Shown here piece after piece: positions 26,601-39,650 of a stretch of 64,000 nt of DNA. The DNA comes from Vanilla planifolia (taxonomy: Eukaryota; Streptophyta; Magnoliopsida; Asparagales; Orchidaceae), in NCBI GenBank assembly GCA_023846275.1, contig CM043874.1, forward strand, positions 25,331,630 through 25,395,629, in the 5' to 3' direction. Within the stretch, counting starts at the first letter, position 1, and each line of letters starts with the position of its first letter. The position numbers and the translations under genes are program-made. The notes beneath the pieces were generated by a model, which worked only from the letters and a program-made list of their open reading frames with translations, did not search any database and was not told where the DNA came from.

Positions 26601-29340
26601 TATTTTCGTATAAGTTTGAGGTTTCATATTCATTTTTTACAAAAATTATACCATTCAACTTCTTATAAAATATACAATTTCTTAATAACTATTTCAAATT
26701 TTTTGTTCTCATTTTATAATTTAATTATTTTTTTTATTTTAAAGTATTTATATAATACTTTTTTTAATAATTTGTCTTTTTTTATGATTGATTTATGTTC
26801 AAATTTCATGAAATTTAAACCATAATTTTTTTAAATTTCTTGTTCATTTCTTTGAAGTTTTAAGAATTTGTAGCTCTTTTTAATAATTATTTTCAATTTT
26901 TCTATTAAATAGAATTCATTAAAATACACTTGATGAAATTATTAATTATTAAACTTACATACCTCAGATGATGTTTGTTAGTTCTCTTTCCTTCTTAAAA
27001 GTGTTAATCATCTTATTTCAAATATGATCATCAAATATCATCTTATTTCACCAAAATAATTATTTCAAAAAATAATTGTCTCATGCCTTTTGGGATGCTA
27101 CATTTATCTACCTCTTGATTTTTCACCCTAAGTTTGTTCTTTGTAGACTTATCTAATTCTAGTTTCATCTTAGGCTTAACTATTTGTAGTCTTTTTGTCC
27201 TTGATTCTTCAACTTCTAGATTTTGCATCCAAGGTTTTTTTTTTTATTTTTTTATGTTTCTCCTCAATAAAATTTCAATTAAAATTAAAATAAGTATGCC
27301 AAATAAAAGATAATCATCTTGAAAATATCCTTTATAAGATGAGTATTTTGAATCTCATGAGCCTTAAAGGCAATATATTATTTTTAGTTGACAATTCCTT
27401 TAAATTATTTATTTGTGATCTAACATGTCTGTTAAGTTATTTATAATTATCTTAAAATTCGATAGACAAAGTGAATTTCTAATCATGGTGTAGATGGATA
27501 AAACCTCCAAAACTGCAAGTCAAACCAATTGAAGGTAAGAGGAAGTAGACCTTCCGTCTTGAAGATTCATGTCTCTTAGAGGCACATCAAGGTTTTGCAA
27601 TTCCAAGCACTTGTGAAGGATTGAAACTATGTTATCTTCTATACCAAAAGCTAGAGTTTCACTTACAAGGTCACTTGCAATCACTTAGAAAAAATGTTTT
27701 AATTTCTAAAACTCAAATTGAATGTACGTAGAGCCTTTAAGTTCAATTTAACTCATTTAGTTGATATAAATGTGTTAGTTATTAATGAAGAATAATGAAG
27801 TTTGAATTTATAGAAGTGCTATGAAGTGATTAAAATTGCACTCATCTTATAATATTAAATTAACTTCATATAGTGCAATCAATTACTTTCTAATATACTA
27901 ACAAGGGATTAGATAATTTGATATAGTATTATGATTGCCACAATGTTCAATCAAACTATACCATCATGTGTTTGAGAAGTATGATCTATTCAAATGAGTT
28001 ATGTATTAGTGATCAGATAATAAGGTAGAGCATGGACACTTAGTAATCAAGCAAAGAATTGAATCCTAAGAATTTTTCTTTGAGGAACAATATATATTAT
28101 TTAATGTATATTATGTTTGACATTCGAGAAAATATACTCAAATAGGTTGTATTATTCAATTATAAATTATTGTCATACTGTTTGAATTAGTTCATGGCAT
28201 AGTATGATCAATGAAAATTGATATAATAATCAAACTAATCATTATTTCGATATAATCACATGACTTTAGTTATGTATGGTAATTTTTATCATGTAACACA
28301 TTTAGTTTAGATTTATCTTCACATCGTTTAGAAAATCTGAAGTTTTGTGTGATATGTTAATTTTCCAATGAATTGTATGGTAAGTTTAATATATTGGCAT
28401 TGTATGTTATGATACTTCTATTGTATAGTATGAATGAAAATGAAAGTTAGGTAATGGCTTGTGTAGTCATGGCTTAAAAATAGTTTTCACCATTCAAAGT
28501 CTTTTGTGGTAATGTGTAGGTGTTCTACAATATATAAATCACTCAAAATTGACTGATGAGGATTGATGATCCATTGATGAACTAATTGGAAAAGATTAGA
28601 AAGCAAATATAGGTGTTTCATATGGTAATCTATTGTCATATCCTATTGGGTATCTTATGAGAGTCGAAAGCATTGTTTTGCAAAATCAATTCAATTGAGT
28701 GAAAGGAAGAAAGGCTTACAAAGAAACATTATCTAGCATTTGCATCACATAACGTCTTGTTTAAGTTATAATTTTATTGTTAAAATCCATCAAATTATGA
28801 GCTTATATTTTGTATATTTAATTGTCATTCAAGTGAACTTGTGTCTTGTACTTAGTCTCTTGTATTTCTTTTCTTGGCCATGCTTCTACTAGTATAGTAT
28901 GGAGAGGGTTTATTGAGCTCTTTGGTGTATCTTGTGGTGTGGTTTTTGTTTTGTGGCTAATATATGAAAACCAAGGTTTGTATTGGGTTTCTCCTCCCAA
29001 CTATAGTAAATGAGTCACTTTATTAGTAGTTCTTAAGTAGGTTGTTTAGGGATGGTCATAAGCTTGGGTTGATGATGTAAGACAAGCATCAGTAAACAAT
29101 TCACATGAGTCAAAACTTATCCTAGACATATATATTAAGTCATAGGATGATTCCAATAGCTATAGAGTGCACCAGCTCCTAGTATTGCATATGCCAATTT
29201 CCCAGGCTTAGGTTAGGGAACTATAATAGAATAAGAGAAGAGATAGGATGCTTCTTTATGAATAAAGTTTTCATCCTTATTTGTTTGCTTTATTTTTATT
29301 CTTTGGAGTCATATAATAACTTCAATAGAAAACTATTATT
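23640..29340. other. Long AT-rich stretch with no identified gene
   Basis: I searched both strands for transposase, gag, pol or host-gene motifs and saw none. An open frame of 99 codons at 26,068-26,367 (plus) has no recognisable domain; its Phe- and Ser-rich content is what T-rich DNA gives by chance. Content is otherwise AT-rich filler with a short TA microsatellite. Confidence 0.35.
25748..25766. repeat. (TA)n microsatellite
   Basis: A pure TA dinucleotide run of about 19 bases. Confidence 0.9.
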
Positions 29341-29815
29341 GTTGAGAGCTCTTAATCTATCTTGAGTTAGTTGTGATGGTTAAATTAATTATGGTAGTTG
29401 ATAGGAAGAATAAGTAGTTAATGTGTGTTGAATAATGACTTTCTTGAGTCATTTTCTTTCTTAAAATTCTAACTTAATTAAGAAGTTCAAATTTTAAGTT
29501 CATTATCTTCATAAAGATAAGGATAAGCTAAGTTTTCTTATCTTTTCATGTTGGGTCTATAAATAACTTAAACAATTAAGAAGAAATTTGATGAATGTGA
29601 AATGAGGACTTGGAGAGATTTGAGCCTAGATGAGCTCACCTAGTGCTTAGAATAGTATAAACCTAAATGTGTAGGTTTGATACCGATTTCTATCTTTTGC
29701 CTTTTTCCTTAACCTCTCCATTTTTGCTTCATAGCCTAAAGGATTTTGAACACTTAGTTAAATACATTCATCACCTTCCCAATATTATGACACTAAAATG
29801 ATATCAAAGCTAAGG
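29340..29815 (+). mobile_element. Copia-type LTR end with primer-binding site
   Basis: A TATA box (CTATAAATAAC, 29,557-29,567) is followed about 230 bp later by TGATATCAAAGC (29,799-29,810). That matches the plant initiator tRNA-Met primer-binding site TGGTATCAGAGC at 10 of 12 positions. This is the expected order of U3-R-U5 then PBS. The left edge near 29,340 is a guess. No gag follows, and a LINE relic begins 0.8 kb downstream. Confidence 0.5.
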
Positions 29816-30590
29816 AAACCATCCTAATCAAAGATCTTTCATTATAAAATTTCTTGGTTTAGCTTTATCACACGTGCACTGACATTTCCTATTATTGCTA
29901 TCCTTGCATCCTAAGTCATGTGTAGCATCTAAACACATGCCTTTGGATTGCTTATGCATGCCTACTCCACTACCTAATGTGTACTACATCTTCTATGCTC
30001 TCCATTACAGTTTCCTATGAACAAGCCTTGTTATCACACAAAACAACCATGGATCTCTAAAACCCTAGTGCTATTTCAATTAATTTCATTCAAAACTACT
30101 AATTGGGCATGTGAATGAAACTCTTGCATTAAAATAGCTTACAAATTAGACAAGTCTCGTGCCTAACTGAGCTTGCTCACACTTGCTCCTAACCAAGCAT
30201 GTGTTGCATATGAGAAATTTTAGAATTGAACCATGATACCCAAACTAGACTAGCACAAGCTTGCTAATCCAACACATGTTTTGGATGTATGCAATTAGAA
30301 CATTGCACTAGCCTAGCTGAAGTGGATTGGCTAAAAAGGGATATCTGCATCTTCCACTCCTAGACATGCAAGTATTTATAAAAAAAGTAAGGAAAAAAGG
30401 GAAAGTGTTAGAACTATAATCAAAATTAAGAAATTAGGTTCTACATTTGAGAGGATTGGATCATTTGAAGATTTCAACTATAAAAGAGGTAAATCAATAT
30501 TCTTTAAAATTTTATTTTACATTTATGATGATAGATTTGAGACTTTGAAAGCTTTCTTAAGAATTTTGTCTTATTAAAACTCTCTTTCTC
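29815..30590. other. Unidentified spacer between LTR relic and LINE
   Basis: This stretch is moderately less AT-rich than its surroundings, and no coding similarity was seen. It could be the decayed leader or gag of the copia LTR to its left, or the 5' part of the LINE to its right. Confidence 0.3.
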
Positions 30591-33560
30591 CATTATATCA
30601 CAAAGCTGAAGCTCTTAGTGTCAAGCTTGAGATTGAGGACATTAGCTTTTAAACTTAGATGCCTAAAAAAGTTTCTTAAAGAATGGAACAAAATGAAATT
30701 TGGCAATATATTTGAGAAAGAAAATCATTTTGAATTAATGTAGAATAACAACTCATGCTTGCAATTATCAAAGCTCAAGATTATTTAATTAAGAGAGAAA
30801 AATTGGAAGAGGAATTTTTTGAATGGCTAACTAATGGAGATCAAAATACTAAATTCTTTCACATGTTGGTCAAGAAAAGCTAAGAAAATTAACTATGCAA
30901 AGATTTCAAAGATCTAATGGAGAATTGGATTAATGAGAATGATAAAATTGCGAAGGAAGATATTCAACATTTTAAGTTCTTCTTATCTATGGAAATCAAA
31001 ATATGTCATTGAACAACTTAATTTTACCCTTAGTTTCATTGGAAAATAAGTAGACATTGATGCGAAAACCAACAGAGGAAATTCATTAGATAGTCTCCCA
31101 TATGGAATCACTAAGTTCCTTATGTATTGTTGGTTTTGATGGACTCTTTTTTAAATATTGTTAGACTGTAATAGAAAATGATGTGTTAGAGGTAGTCAAT
31201 AACTTTCTAGTTGACTCTTCTATACCAAGAGAAACATCCAACACTAACTTAACACTCATCCTTAAGATTAAGTACTCAAAAATATTTGAGGATATCAAAC
31301 TTATTTTCCTATATACTTTCAAAGAGAAAATCCTCTCTAAGATAATGGCTATAAGATTACTTACTTTTCTTCATTCCTTAATCTCTTTAGAGTAGTTCAG
31401 TTTTATGTAGAAAAGAGATATTAATAAGGATATTTATTGGCACAAGAATTGATTAAGAACATCAATCAAATACTCTGTGGCAACAAGTACATCACCAAGT
31501 CTAACTTTAAAAAAGCCTTTCATATTTTGTCTTAGAAAGTTTTATGCATGGTATTGTATATGTTTAATTTTGATGCTATATTCATCAAACTTATTATGAG
31601 CATTCTCAAAAGCTACTAGATGCCCATTATAATTAATGACAAATGTAATGGCTGCTTCCAACTCTCACACGGTCACAATCAAGGTAAACCATTATCCATA
31701 GTACTTCTTATATTATCAATTAAAGTTCTCAATCAAGTCTTGAATAATCTTCACAATCAAGGTAAAATAGAGGAATTATGCTTTAGCAAGAGGTTATAAT
31801 CAAATCTACCACTTGAGCTTTGCTAATGATTTCATACTTTTTAATAAATGAGATAAATAATCAATCAAGAACATTAAAAAATTTTTAGTTGAGATTCAAG
31901 AATTGTTGGTTCTATAGAAAAATGCATAAAAATGCTTCTTTATATGAAGTAAAAAAAATAAAACCAAGATAAGAGAAAAATATCAAGTTTTGAGTTTTAA
32001 GAGACTAAATCTCCTTATGTTGTACCTTGGTAGTATTTTATTCAAGGGTAGGAACAAGCTATGCATTTTCAACACTAAATCAATACTAGAAGGAAATTAG
32101 TAAGGTAGAAGAAGGAGATGCTTTCAATGGGTGGAAGACTACTCCTCGTTAAGCATGTACTTTAGTCCATTCCACTTTACTTATTAATGGTTTTTGGTCT
32201 ACCACAAATGATACTAAGTACAATTGAAAGAATTATGAATGGATTTTTATGGGGAGATAGTGACCACACTCAATAGCACCATTAGGTTTGTTGGAATAAA
32301 CTAAGCCTTTCTTACAAAGAAAATGATTTAGGTGTAAAGAGGCTACGTGAGCTAATGGTAGCTTTCAATGTAAAACTTTTTTAGAAGGTTTATACAACCA
32401 ACTCTCTTTGGGCTCAATTCATGAAAGTTAAGTACTCCCATAGGATGAGGGGTAGTTTAGGCTCATGAACATGGAATAGAATGGAGGACATTATACAAAT
32501 GGCTTTGGAATCCATGAAGAAATTAGAGATCAATGGATGCATGTATTGGATGCAAACATAAGATAACAATTCTCTATTAAATCAAATTGAGAAAGGTTAA
32601 GAAGTAAAAAATCTTATTTGTAACACATGTACAATCATTTGGAACAATAGTGTCACCTTAAGAATTTCTATACTATTGTGGAGGATCCTAAAAAACTTGT
32701 TGCCTTTTCTAGAGAATTCAAGAATTGTTAAGTATTAGCTAGCCAATAAATGCTCTTTCTACACAAATGATGATTCATTGAATCATGCCTTGGTGGAATG
32801 TGTAAGAGTTGGTCAACTATGGAAATTATTTGCATGATATATGGATATACAAGAAACAAATCACGTCACCATTCAACAACAGCTAAAACATTGGTGGAGT
32901 AATAACTTTACAAACACTGCAATAATATAGTTAATGAGACATAGGTGGTCCAAGCCTTGATATGTAGGAACATATGGATGTTGTGAAATACTAAATTATA
33001 TGATGAACAAACAATCATGGTGAGCAACATGATTAATTAAATTTTAGTAACCAACTACAAAATCTTTAAATGATACCTTTTAACACAAAAATTTTGATTA
33101 GACTCCTAACTAGTATAGCATAGCCTCCTTCCCCCATTCTCAAAAGCCAAGTGTAAGGTTACACAAGTGGTGCATTGGGTACCTCTTCTAGAATATTTTG
33201 TGAAATTAAACATAAATGGATCTACTCATGGTAATCTTGGACTTGCAAGTTGTTGGGGATTATTATGGATTGCTTTGTTAAGCACTTAAAGCATTCTCAA
33301 CATATATAGGACTCAAGACAAAAATAAAAGTAGAAGCTTAGGTAGTTTTGCTAGCAGTAAATAAATGTTGAAGTGAATTGAAAACTAATGATGGCTATGG
33401 TTCAAGGAAATTAACCACCATTTGGTAATTATTAAGTGAGATTAAGCAAATCAAACAATTCAGCTACATATTCGTCAAATATCAACACATTTAGAAAGAA
33501 CGAAATACAATTCCAATCATTTGGCTTAATTAGCTAACAATAGTCTTCAGTTAACTACAT
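30590..33560 (+). pseudogene. L1-type LINE relic with RNase H, copy 2
   Basis: Plus-strand translation with frameshifts gives a plant L1 ORF2 through to its C-terminal RNase H. I see LKKFLKEWNKMKFGNIFEKE (about 30,665-30,725), then WLTNGDQNTKFFH before RT (about 30,825-30,865). The RT N-terminus is an open stretch at 31,183-31,395 that includes VLEVVNNFLVDSSIPRE and YTFKEKILSKIMAIRLL. The catalytic box reads FANDFILF (31,819-31,842), where Asn replaces the first Asp of ADD. The C-terminal region and an RNase H start (VKLNINGSTHGNLGLAS, about 33,200-33,250) follow, with a possible RNase H end near 33,485-33,540. Multiple stops are present; it is dead. Confidence 0.85.
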
Positions 33561-33980
33561 TTGATTCATAATAAATCCTTAAACTATGCAAATCTTTGAT
33601 CAAATTGGACAAGTCAAAATATCCTTATCTAAGATTGATCATTATGATGAAATTAGTTTAGTCAACTACATTAATATCCCTTAGAAGAATTTTCTATCCA
33701 TGGTTGTTAGAGCAGCTATACAGTGGTTGTTTTTCTTGAGTAGCATACTCTTCAAAAGTTGCATTCCTAATGCTCTACACAAAGTGATTCATCATAGAGA
33801 TTCATTTGATACTTTCCCCTTTATTCCTTCAAAAGATCTTGAATCACCCCTTTTGATTTGCCAAGTTATAATTGTCGATAAGTATATCGTCCAGTGCATT
33901 GGCACTATTGTTTGATGAAAGTTTTTTCCCTTCCATCAATCAATTTCCATTGTCTACCCATTGATAAATGCCCTTATCAT
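33560..33980. other. Spacer between LINE and gypsy LTR
   Basis: About 0.4 kb with one small open frame (33,700-33,915) that has no recognisable motif. It probably includes the LINE 3' end, but no poly-A tail is visible. Confidence 0.3.
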
Positions 33981-36175
33981 GTGAACTCAATTGTGTGAAC
34001 CTAGTTTGGTATAACTCTAAGTAAAGCTTCATGATTTATGTTATTGAGAAGAACAACCTATGGAGTTTTATATAGATGATGAAATCTAACAATTATTTTA
34101 AAAAGGATTTTATAAATGATAAAGTGGTAAGAAAAAATAAATTGGAATAAGAAAGTGTGATACTTTTATAATAAAATGAAATTTTGAATTATTATATATT
34201 ATTTTTATTTCTCAAAACTATTCTTTTCTTTATTCACTTGTAAGCTATAAACCCCACTGTGCAATTGTTTTACATTAAGTTGTATAGTACTAGCTTCTAA
34301 TCCTATGACAATTAGCACAACATATTTTGTCTTTATTAATTTTTGAGCTACACTATTATCCACTAAATTCAAATGGGTCTAAGGCTGAATCATATCATTC
34401 TTATTGGAATCTCTTATTTAAATGTAGGGAATAAAAGAAAAAGGAAATATAATCTATGTAGAGATAAAAAAATCATGGTTGTTTTTTCATTCTCAACACC
34501 CCTTCTCTTTTTGTTTCTTTTACTTTCCTTTTGACCTATATTAAAAGAAACTTTAGTTAGTACAAGCATCTTACATAGCTGCTTAAGCTACAAATTTTGA
34601 TGCTCTACACCTTTGATAAAGTGTTTGCCACAATTTCATGATAGATACCCAGTATTTGGGGAGGACATGCGTGCTTTCATCTATCTCACTACCAAATGTT
34701 TGTCAAGAAAGATATGTACTCATATCTTTTGACCACAATGCACAAATCATGCCATTTCTCTTTACATTACTATTATTTTTCTAGCTATGGTCAATGTGAG
34801 TTCAAGCTCTTAGAGAGTGAATCTGCCAAAACAAATATGTTTTTCTTAGCAAGATATTCCCCTAAGTCCACCTCTATGTGGTTTATAAAATCCAGTTCTT
34901 TTGAGGCTTTACTTGATGGTTGTTTCTATTCCATCTTTATTATGGAATTGGATATGTCATATGGAGGCATTTCGTGAAGAACATAGCTTTTTACTACTTT
35001 ATTATTACAATAGATTACAACCTAATAATTAAATTATTAGGTTGTAATATATGCTACCATCATAACAAGTTAGAGTGAGTCATATTATGGTTTTATTCAC
35101 TTTATGTGTTTTTTGAAAAACAATGATATTAAGTTGAGATTACTTTCTTTTTTTAACAAATTTCCTTTGTAAGGTAAAAGATGGTTATTTATATTTTGTT
35201 GCAAGTTCTAAAAAACATTTTGGGTTACTTTATTTTGAAAGATATTATATGGTTTATGTCTTTCTTTTCAAAGAAAATATGTGGTTGATTTCTCTCATTG
35301 TGTTATGATTTTCAAAGAAATATACCTATATTGTAAAAGGGATTTTATATAAGAAGAGGAGTTTTATTAATCAAGAATAATAGTGATGGTTTTCAAGACA
35401 ATGAATTCTTATAAAAAATGAGTTCAAAATTAGATAGCATCTTATTTTATTTAAAAATAAAATTAAGTTGTTTTAAGGGTGGAAAGCAATTGAAGTCTTA
35501 TGAAGGAGAACCATAAGAAAATGGGCAAATCAAGGATGTAAAACCATGAAATGAATAAACTAGGGTGAAAACCTAGGTTGGATAAGTCTTGGATGAAAAA
35601 TCTAGAGAAAACAAACCTATTGTAGATAATTAGTAAAAAAGACAACTTAGGTTTGCGAGAATGGCTAGACATTCTAGTAGGGAACCCATATTTTAATTAT
35701 ATATTTGATGTTACATGCATGTTAATTGCATTTTACTATTTGGATCAAAATCCATTAGAATGATTACACAAAAATTTCATAATAAAAGTGGTGAAAATAG
35801 TTATAACATAAAGTTATGGACCTTATATGGCACATAAGGTATATTCTTCTTTAGAATGAGTTAAAATAGAGAATTATATATGATTATTTTTTATGTATGA
35901 TACATAGTGTTTCGACATGCATTACATAAGTTCCATAATAATACCTATAACTTATAAATGTCAAACTAAGAAAAATGTACAGTACATTAGATTTGTTAAA
36001 GTCCATGGGTTGATGGACGATATACATGAATAAGTCAAAAACCTTGAGTATAACATATAGTGTGTCTTTATTAATGTATAGTGAATCAACTTGTTTAGAT
36101 AGTCTATGACTTGATCAGTTTAAGCAATCTTTCAAGCTATTTTATGGTAGAGGACATATGGCGCATTGTTGGGGA
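33980..36175 (+). repeat. 5' LTR of gypsy element E
   Basis: It aligns with 39,651-41,060. Shared landmarks include AGTTTGGTATA / ATTTGGTATAG near the start, the TATTCACTTGTAAG block (34,240 and 39,860) and the long block from AACATAG at about 34,980. It carries about 600 bp (34,340-34,980) without a counterpart in the 3' copy, either an insertion here or a deletion there. The right boundary is approximate. Confidence 0.65.
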
Positions 36176-36739
36176 TGTACAATATACATAAGGAAAAAAA
36201 TATTTTTGTAAATATAAAATGATTCCAGAAATTCTAATAAATTTAAGTTCACAAAAAAATTTTGGCATTTAAATAACTTAGATGTAACTTGAAAGATCAT
36301 GTATAAGGGTAATTTAATGAATTTGGAAATTTAATTCATTTGAATAAATTTAAATAAATATAAAACTATTATCAAATGGTGATAATGTGATTGGAACATG
36401 TGGAGAATTATGGAAATGGCTAAACTTTTTATTAATGTGTGGAATGTAATTATTTAGAATGTATGTGAATGAAACTACATTCAAACCTTGGCAACATGCA
36501 AAAATGAAAGCGAAGAATATTAACTTGTATGAGGAGGAGGTTCCCAGCTCTAGCAGTGGGAAACTAATAAAAGCCTCTGCACAAGGGATACAAAATAAAA
36601 AAAAATATGAGTTATTAAGCAATTATGTAGCTAAAAGGAATTAACACTTATAAAAAATGGAAAAGAAAATGGAACATGCATCACGAATCATATAATGGAA
36701 AATTTTCTAAAGTTACATCCACCATACATGTGTAACACC

Positions 36740-37240
36740 ATTGACAATTTTAAGTAGAGGATTGATTAGAAAGAATTGAAATACTTTTGGATAGCTTGAC
36801 TTACCCAAAATATAGAAGCATTTCTTTGGTGATAATTACTTTGGATTATGCTACCAAACATTAATGGTGAAGATAGTGGAGATTACAATACTAAAAAATT
36901 TCTTAATAGAAGTTTCAAAATGCACAATGAATTGGTAGAATTATAGCAAAGAGGATTGATTATTTCAAAGTATGAGAAAACTTTCCCTAGACTTGCAAGG
37001 TATGCTTCAAAGATGGTAGCCATTGACATGCAAAACTTCTACATGTTCTCAAAGGGATCACATGACACTATTCATACTAACATGGCTTTCATGCAATTCA
37101 CACATAAGGAGCTAATGGAAGAAAGAAGGCACACCAACCGAATTCAAAATGTGATGAAAATCAAAAAGATGTTGAGAAAGATAAGGTTATGTTCTCTTAT
37201 CAAAATAGGAAGAAGGAAAAGAAAACCATAACAATTGGAC
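36740..37240 (+). pseudogene. Gypsy gag relic of element E
   Basis: The conceptual frame reads KKFLNRSFKMHNELVEL, then GLIISKYEKTFPRLARYASKM. This is the retrotransposon gag core of plant gypsy elements (the LKQG.MTV.EYE..F..LARYAP pattern), with an open stretch at 36,956-37,231. A damaged zinc-knuckle-like phrase (VGHMFYL) follows near 37,320. An open frame at 36,459-36,644 lies just upstream and may be the gag N-terminus, but it has no clear motif. Confidence 0.7.
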
Positions 37241-37689
37241 TAGAGTCACATAAAGCAAAGGACAAACTAGTGTGCAGGAACTGTTACATGAATCATTAAT
37301 GTGAATGTTATAAGAAAAAGTTGGTCACATGTTTTATTTAATAATTAGACCAGACATAATGCCAAAAAATGTCCTCAAGTTACAATGAAGTTAAGTGATG
37401 GGGGTAATAACGTTGGAAAAAAATTCAAATATGAGATTTTATGCAAAAGGTTTTGGAAATTATATAATTAATAAAGGCAAGGGAATAACTTCTACATCTC
37501 AACCACAAATAGCCTAACCTAAGGCATAAGTAATAACTTAAAAAGAGTTTCCATCTTTGCTAGGCATCATTATAGGTTCTCTATTATTATTAAATAAACT
37601 TATGGAGGTATTATTTAATTATAAAGTGCAAACTATTTCATATTTTTTACAATAATTACAATTATGCTAGTTGAAACTAATATAATAGA

Positions 37690-37990
37690 ACCACTTATTT
37701 TTGTCACTCTACTTACAAGAGAAATAATGTATGTAAATAATTATAGAAAAAAGAACATAAAAATTAGTGGACAATTATTTGATTCCAAACTAATCATAAT
37801 TGACTATGGAAAATTTCAATAACTTTTTAGCATTGAGTGGTTGGTATCTCATGGAGTTACTATAGACTTATAGCACACAAAGATAAAATTCTTCTTGATC
37901 GATGGCTCTAAATTGATCTACTTTGTCTTTAGCATTAAAAGTAGAGAAATTATTTTAGAAATTATATTAGCATTTCTTACTTCAATACAA
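37690..37990 (+). pseudogene. Gypsy aspartic protease relic of element E
   Basis: The phrase IEWLVSHGVTIDL (37,832-37,870) matches the conserved second half of the plant gypsy protease (GMDWL..Y.A.IDC pattern). A preceding phrase near 37,780 corresponds to the strand before it. The catalytic DSGA motif is not recognisable. Stops interrupt the frame. Confidence 0.65.
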
Positions 37991-38029
37991 ACAACTAACA
38001 AAGGAGAACTAAAGCTAAAAAACATGATA

Positions 38030-39250
38030 GATTGTTGAAGATTTTCAAGATGATGATGAAGAGGTACAAAAGATCAAAACTAAAGCCTTGGAAGTACAAG
38101 AGTCAAAGTTTAATACAAGTAAAGAAAATTATAATCTATACATTAAGAATGAATTACATATACCAAATCAATCCTAGAAAAACAATTATCGTTATGAGAA
38201 ACACATGGATCGAGACATATGGTACATCTTAGAATGACTAAAAGGCCTCAGGATATGAAGGACTTTTGGTGGCTAGGGATGAAAAGAGATACATAACATT
38301 TTGTAAGCAAGTGCTTAATCTATAAATGAGACAAAGGAGAATATTAGAAAACTAACAGATTGCCTTTACAAACTTATCTATAAATGGGAAGAGATATCCA
38401 TTGACTATGTGGTCACTTTATCTAAAACCAACTAAAAACAAGATGTTATTTGAGAAATTAAGGAAAGCTTCACTAAGTTAGCTCATTTTTTGCCAAAAAC
38501 TCACATATATGATGGAGACATTATGTCAAATATATGTTGATCAAATTGTGACATTACATGGGATTTCAAATTCTATTGTGTAAAATCTTAAATTGAAATT
38601 CACCTCTCATTTCTCTAAGAAAGTTTAGAATTTAGCTAAATTTTAGTACAACATTCCATCCACAGATTAATGATCAAACTGAAAGAATAATCAAGATGAT
38701 GGAAGATAAGCTTATATTATGTGCACTTGATTTCAATGGTAGCTAACATGCACACTTACTCGTAATTAAATTTGCATACAATAATAGTTATTAATCAAGT
38801 ATTAACTTGGCACCATTTAAGACAATTGATGGGAAGAAGTGCCGATATCCATTATGTTGGCGCAAAAAATTTGAGAAGGCACTAGTAAGACTAGAGATGT
38901 TAATAAATCTCACATAAAAGGTACAAGTTCTCAAATATAAAATTCAAAAGGCACAAATTTTTTAAAGAAAATATTATGATTTCAAACACAAGAATGTAAA
39001 GTTTCAAGTGTCAATCAAGTATTCATCAATGTAAGACCAATGAAAGGAGTTGCTACATCTAGTAAGGGAGGAAAGTTGAAACCAAGGTACATTAGTCCTT
39101 CCCAAATTATTAAAAAGCTTGATGAAGTTGCTTATAGGGTTGCTTACCACTCGCTTAATAGGAATATATGATGTAATCCACAATTCATCATTAAGGAAAT
39201 ATGTGATGAATCATATGCATATGGTCAAATATGATCCAAGTATTATGGAA
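38030..39250 (+). pseudogene. Gypsy integrase relic of element E
   Basis: It starts with the RNase H-integrase linker (DDEEVQKIKTKALEVQ), then DMKDFWWLGMKRD and FVSKCLI (zinc-finger end, about 38,256-38,325). The core is badly decayed (a trace of FHPQT at about 38,650). The C-terminal module follows: KGGKLKPRYISPSQIIKKLDEVAYRVA at about 39,066-39,146. The second half of this module shows the same DEVAYRVA landmark found in the gypsy relic near 53,343. Confidence 0.75.
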
Positions 39251-39650
39251 GTGTAATCAAATCTAAGTTTTGAAGAGAACTCAATTAAAACTTTGGCAAA
39301 AAAAAACCATAAAATTAAGAAATAAATAAATTCTTAAGATCAAGGACTTACGACACAATCAAACAGAGAGAAAAGCCACCTAGAAAGTGAAAAAAGAGAT
39401 AAGAAAGAAATATCATGAGTTATTTTGAATTATTAATCATGTAATAAGATGTCTAACTTATAAAGAAATAATAGTTAATTAATAATTACATAATGTTTAG
39501 AAAAAAATTATTAAAATACGAAATAATGATAAAAAATAATGAATTTCTTTTATAGATGGAAGAGTTTAATAAGTATTTTATTTAAAGTATTTAGAGAATT
39601 TTTAAAAGTTGATTGGTGGGTATCTTCCTTATACGTGGAACCCCATATTA

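Noticed and set aside
34696..34977. 93-codon open frame in the left LTR of element E
   Set aside because: No recognisable domain. Reported only as part of an unexplained extra segment, not as a gene.
36459..36644. Possible host peptide gene before the gag relic
   Set aside because: It sits between LTR and gag of element E; gag N-terminal remnant or chance is more likely than a host gene.
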